DNA of 64,000 nucleotides from JAAYAE01 sp963678395. GTDB lineage: Bacteria; Bacillota; Negativicutes; Acidaminococcales; Acidaminococcaceae. Location: positions 1,302,001-1,366,000 of the forward strand of contig OY782827.1 in NCBI GenBank assembly GCA_963678395.1, written 5' to 3'. Shown here piece after piece: positions 62,012 to 64,000 of this stretch. Within the stretch, counting starts at the first letter, position 1; each line of letters starts with the position of its first letter. The notes below the pieces were generated by a model. It was not told the DNA's origin, searched no databases, and worked only from the letters and a program-made list of their open reading frames with translations. A program made the position numbers and the translations under genes.

Positions 62012-64000
62012 TTACCACTTTAAATCCTCATCATCACACTTGCGTCCCTTGCCTGTCAAAGCATCTAACATAATGCGTTGCTCAACTTGAGCCACCATTT
62101 TTTTAGTAAATTTAACAGTGTCAGGATTTACAGACATACTATCTATTCCACTTCTAACCAAAAATTCAGCGAATTCCGGATACACACTAGGAGCTTGACC
62201 ACAAATAGATACTGTTTTGCCTTCGCTATGGGCAACATCAATAAGATGTTTTACAGCACGGCGTACAGCCAAATCGCGTTCATCAAAAATATGCGCAACT
62301 GTATCATTATCGCGATCACAGCCTAAAGTCAGCATAGTTAAATCATTTGAACCTATAGAGTAGCCATCAACGAATTTATTAAATTTATCCGCAAGGATAA
62401 TGTTAGCTGGAATTTCCGCCATCAACCAAACCTTAAAATCTTTTCCCCTTTGTAATCCTTCTTGGGCCATTAAGTTAACTACTTTTTCACATTCTTCAAC
62501 TGTTCGGCAAAAAGGAATCATAACATTAAGGTTCTTTAGACCATATTCTTCACGTACTTTACGCACGGCAGCAATTTCCAATTTAAAAGCTTCCGTATAT
62601 TTAGGATCATAGTAGCGAGAAGCTCCACGCCATCCTAATAGCGCACTTGGTTCATATGGTTCGAACTCGTCTCCGCCCTTCAAATCACGATACTCACTAG
62701 ATTTAAAATCGCTGAAACGCAAAGTTACAGGGCGTGGTGCCATAGCTTGGCAAACTTGGCGGAAGCCTTCAGCTAATTGATCTACAACTCTTTCCGGATG
62801 TCCTGATTTTATTAAGTACAAAGGATGTTCATGAATATAAGAAGTCCAAATGAATTCTTCGCGCATAAGACCTATACCATCACAAGGCAGTCCCGCATAT
62901 TTTTCAGCTAATTCCGGATCTCCTAAATTCATGTAAATTTTAGTCCCTGTTACCGGAAAAGTTTCAGCAGCAAATACAGTACCGGGAACTTCTTCTTTTT
63001 TCTGTGTGCTTTCTAAAATTCCCTCATAAACAATGCCATTAGTAGCATCTACTGTGATATCTGTATTATTCGGAATTGTTTTAGTAGCAGCCTCTCCGCG
63101 GCTCTTTGTACCTACTATACAAGGAATACCAAGCTCACGGCTGACTATAGATGCATGGCAAGTCATACCACCGCTATCGGTAACAATAGCCTTTGCTCTC
63201 TTCATTGCCGGCACCCAATCCGGGGCCGTCATTTCTGTAACAAGAATTTCGCCATCTTTAAATTCATCAATATCCGCAGGATCTAATATTACATGGGCAC
63301 GACCACCTACTAGTCCAGGACTCGCTGGCAATCCTTTTACAATTACATTACGTTCTATAGTCATAGCACTAGTCGTATTTTTTTTCTTACTACCATCCTT
63401 ATTGCGGCGTGACCAAACTGTCTCAGGGCGAGCTTGTAAAATCCAAATTTTACCGTTGCGTTCATCAACGCCCCACTCCATATCCATATAGCAGCCATAA
63501 TGCTTTTCAATCTTTTTGGCATATCCGGCTAATTCTAAAATTTGTGCGTCAGTAAGAGTTTGTTTTTTCCTGTCTTCTTGAGGAACTGGTACTTCTTCGC
63601 AATCCCCGCCCTCTTTACGAATCAGCATAATTTCTTGTTCATTAACATCACATTCAATAATCTTCATCTCATCTTTAGAAACAATATAGCTATCAGGAGT
63701 TACAGTGCCTTGTACTACATATTCGCCTAAACCATAGGCAGCCTCAATCATAATATTTTTATCATCGCCTGTAGCTACATTAACCGTAAACATAACGCCT
63801 GCGCTCTTAGAAAATACCATCATCTGTATAACTGCACTAAGGGCAACCTCAATATGGTCAAACCCTTGTTTCTCACGATAATAAACTGCACGATCTGTGA
63901 AACAAGAAGCATAGCATTCCTTAACTTTGGCAATGATGGTATCTGCTCCCTTTACGTTTAGATAAGTGTCTTGCTGACCAGCAAAACTAGCGTCTGGTAA
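62012..64000 (-). CDS. ppsA: Phosphoenolpyruvate synthase, partial at the window edge
   Basis: PpsA turns pyruvate and ATP into PEP, AMP and phosphate. The frame stays open to the right edge, so only the last 662 codons are here. They include the end of the ATP-binding domain (VIQMMVFSKSAGVMFTVN and GCYMDMEWGVDERNGKIWILQARPET), the phosphohistidine domain (SGGMTCHASIVSRELGIPCIVG) and the PEP-binding domain (DGIGLMREEFIW, NVMIPFCRTVEE, GSNDLTMLTLGCDRD, CGQAPSVYPEFAEFLV). PpsA rather than PPDK is indicated by domain order and the SGGMTCHA motif. It is next to its likely regulators CcpN and PDRP. Confidence 0.95.
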   Translation of the reverse strand, partial: LPDASFAGQQDTYLNVKGADTIIAKVKECYASCFTDRAVYYREKQGFDHIEVALSAVIQMMVFSKSAGVMFTVNVATGDDKNIMIEAAYGLGEYVVQGTVTPDSYIVSKDEMKIIECDVNEQEIMLIRKEGGDCEEVPVPQEDRKKQTLTDAQILELAGYAKKIEKHYGCYMDMEWGVDERNGKIWILQARPETVWSRRNKDGSKKKNTTSAMTIERNVIVKGLPASPGLVGGRAHVILDPADIDEFKDGEILVTEMTAPDWVPAMKRAKAIVTDSGGMTCHASIVSRELGIPCIVGTKSRGEAATKTIPNNTDITVDATNGIVYEGILESTQKKEEVPGTVFAAETFPVTGTKIYMNLGDPELAEKYAGLPCDGIGLMREEFIWTSYIHEHPLYLIKSGHPERVVDQLAEGFRQVCQAMAPRPVTLRFSDFKSSEYRDLKGGDEFEPYEPSALLGWRGASRYYDPKYTEAFKLEIAAVRKVREEYGLKNLNVMIPFCRTVEECEKVVNLMAQEGLQRGKDFKVWLMAEIPANIILADKFNKFVDGYSIGSNDLTMLTLGCDRDNDTVAHIFDERDLAVRRAVKHLIDVAHSEGKTVSICGQAPSVYPEFAEFLVRSGIDSMSVNPDTVKFTKKMVAQVEQRIMLDALTGKGRKCDDEDLKW

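Overview
The window comes from a low-GC, anaerobe-type Firmicute with an outer membrane, most likely a member of the Negativicutes. The support is a mix of typical Firmicute genes (rpoD-dnaG, ylbF, the ccpN plus PDRP pair, a ydaO-type c-di-AMP riboswitch, trmK-nif3), an LptA/OstA-like lipopolysaccharide transport protein, a class A RNase P RNA and an oxygen-independent metabolic gene set. A genus cannot be fixed from the sequence alone; Acidaminococcales-like is my guess.

Layout. 1-1400: queT-queF behind a preQ1-I riboswitch with an attenuator. 1400-8050: two 5-oxoprolinase clusters. pxpA, an NRAMP-like transporter and one pxpB/pxpC pair form one run; a second pxpB/pxpC pair follows a LysR regulator. 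The first pxpB and pxpC and the lysR gene are all broken. 8100-13850: a B12-binding radical SAM protein, an ISLre2-type insertion sequence, a frameshifted pta and an rsgA remnant. 13850-17620: a minimal CRISPR array (3 repeats) and a decayed type I-C cas locus (cas2, cas1, cas4, cas7 and the last about 65 codons of cas8c), cut off by a deleted copy of the same insertion sequence. 17700-33900: small unknown genes, a branched-chain amino acid binding lipoprotein, a CNNM/CBS protein, a Ca-type P-ATPase, glutamate synthase (gltB ruined, gltD intact) and mgtE behind a structured leader. 34200-45550: murB, ylbF, a VanX-like dipeptidase with diaminopropionate ammonia-lyase, a nitrilase, YqeG, a two-component system, an arsR-permease-thioredoxin operon, an NlpC/P60 hydrolase under a c-di-AMP riboswitch, a glycosyltransferase and trxA. 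45600-54700: rnpB, yhaM, nif3, a broken trmK, a CGGC protein, the znuCB-fur/znuA zinc locus, a secreted SGNH hydrolase and tRNA(CAT). 54780-64000: rpoD, dnaG, dgt, lptA-like, PDRP, ccpN and the 3' part of ppsA.

The most striking feature is the kind of damage. Four genes (pxpB copy 1, lysR, pta, trmK) are each broken by exactly one extra A in a poly-A run on the coding strand, dpaL has a probable one-base excess, and the SGNH hydrolase lacks one A in the poly-A run just after its start codon. gltB carries three short tandem duplications (16, 24 and 9 bp) plus a stop codon, and the mgtE leader has a 27-bp tandem duplication. This may be real decay, homopolymer switching, slippage-tolerated frameshifts or assembly error; the sequence alone cannot decide.

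How genes work together: 5-oxoproline salvage (PxpA with the intact PxpB2/PxpC2) would give glutamate in a strain that seems to have lost glutamate synthase. Zinc uptake is arranged around a Fur-family operator. Gluconeogenic control (CcpN, PDRP, PpsA) is clustered at the right edge. The CRISPR system keeps its adaptation genes but cannot interfere with these genes alone.
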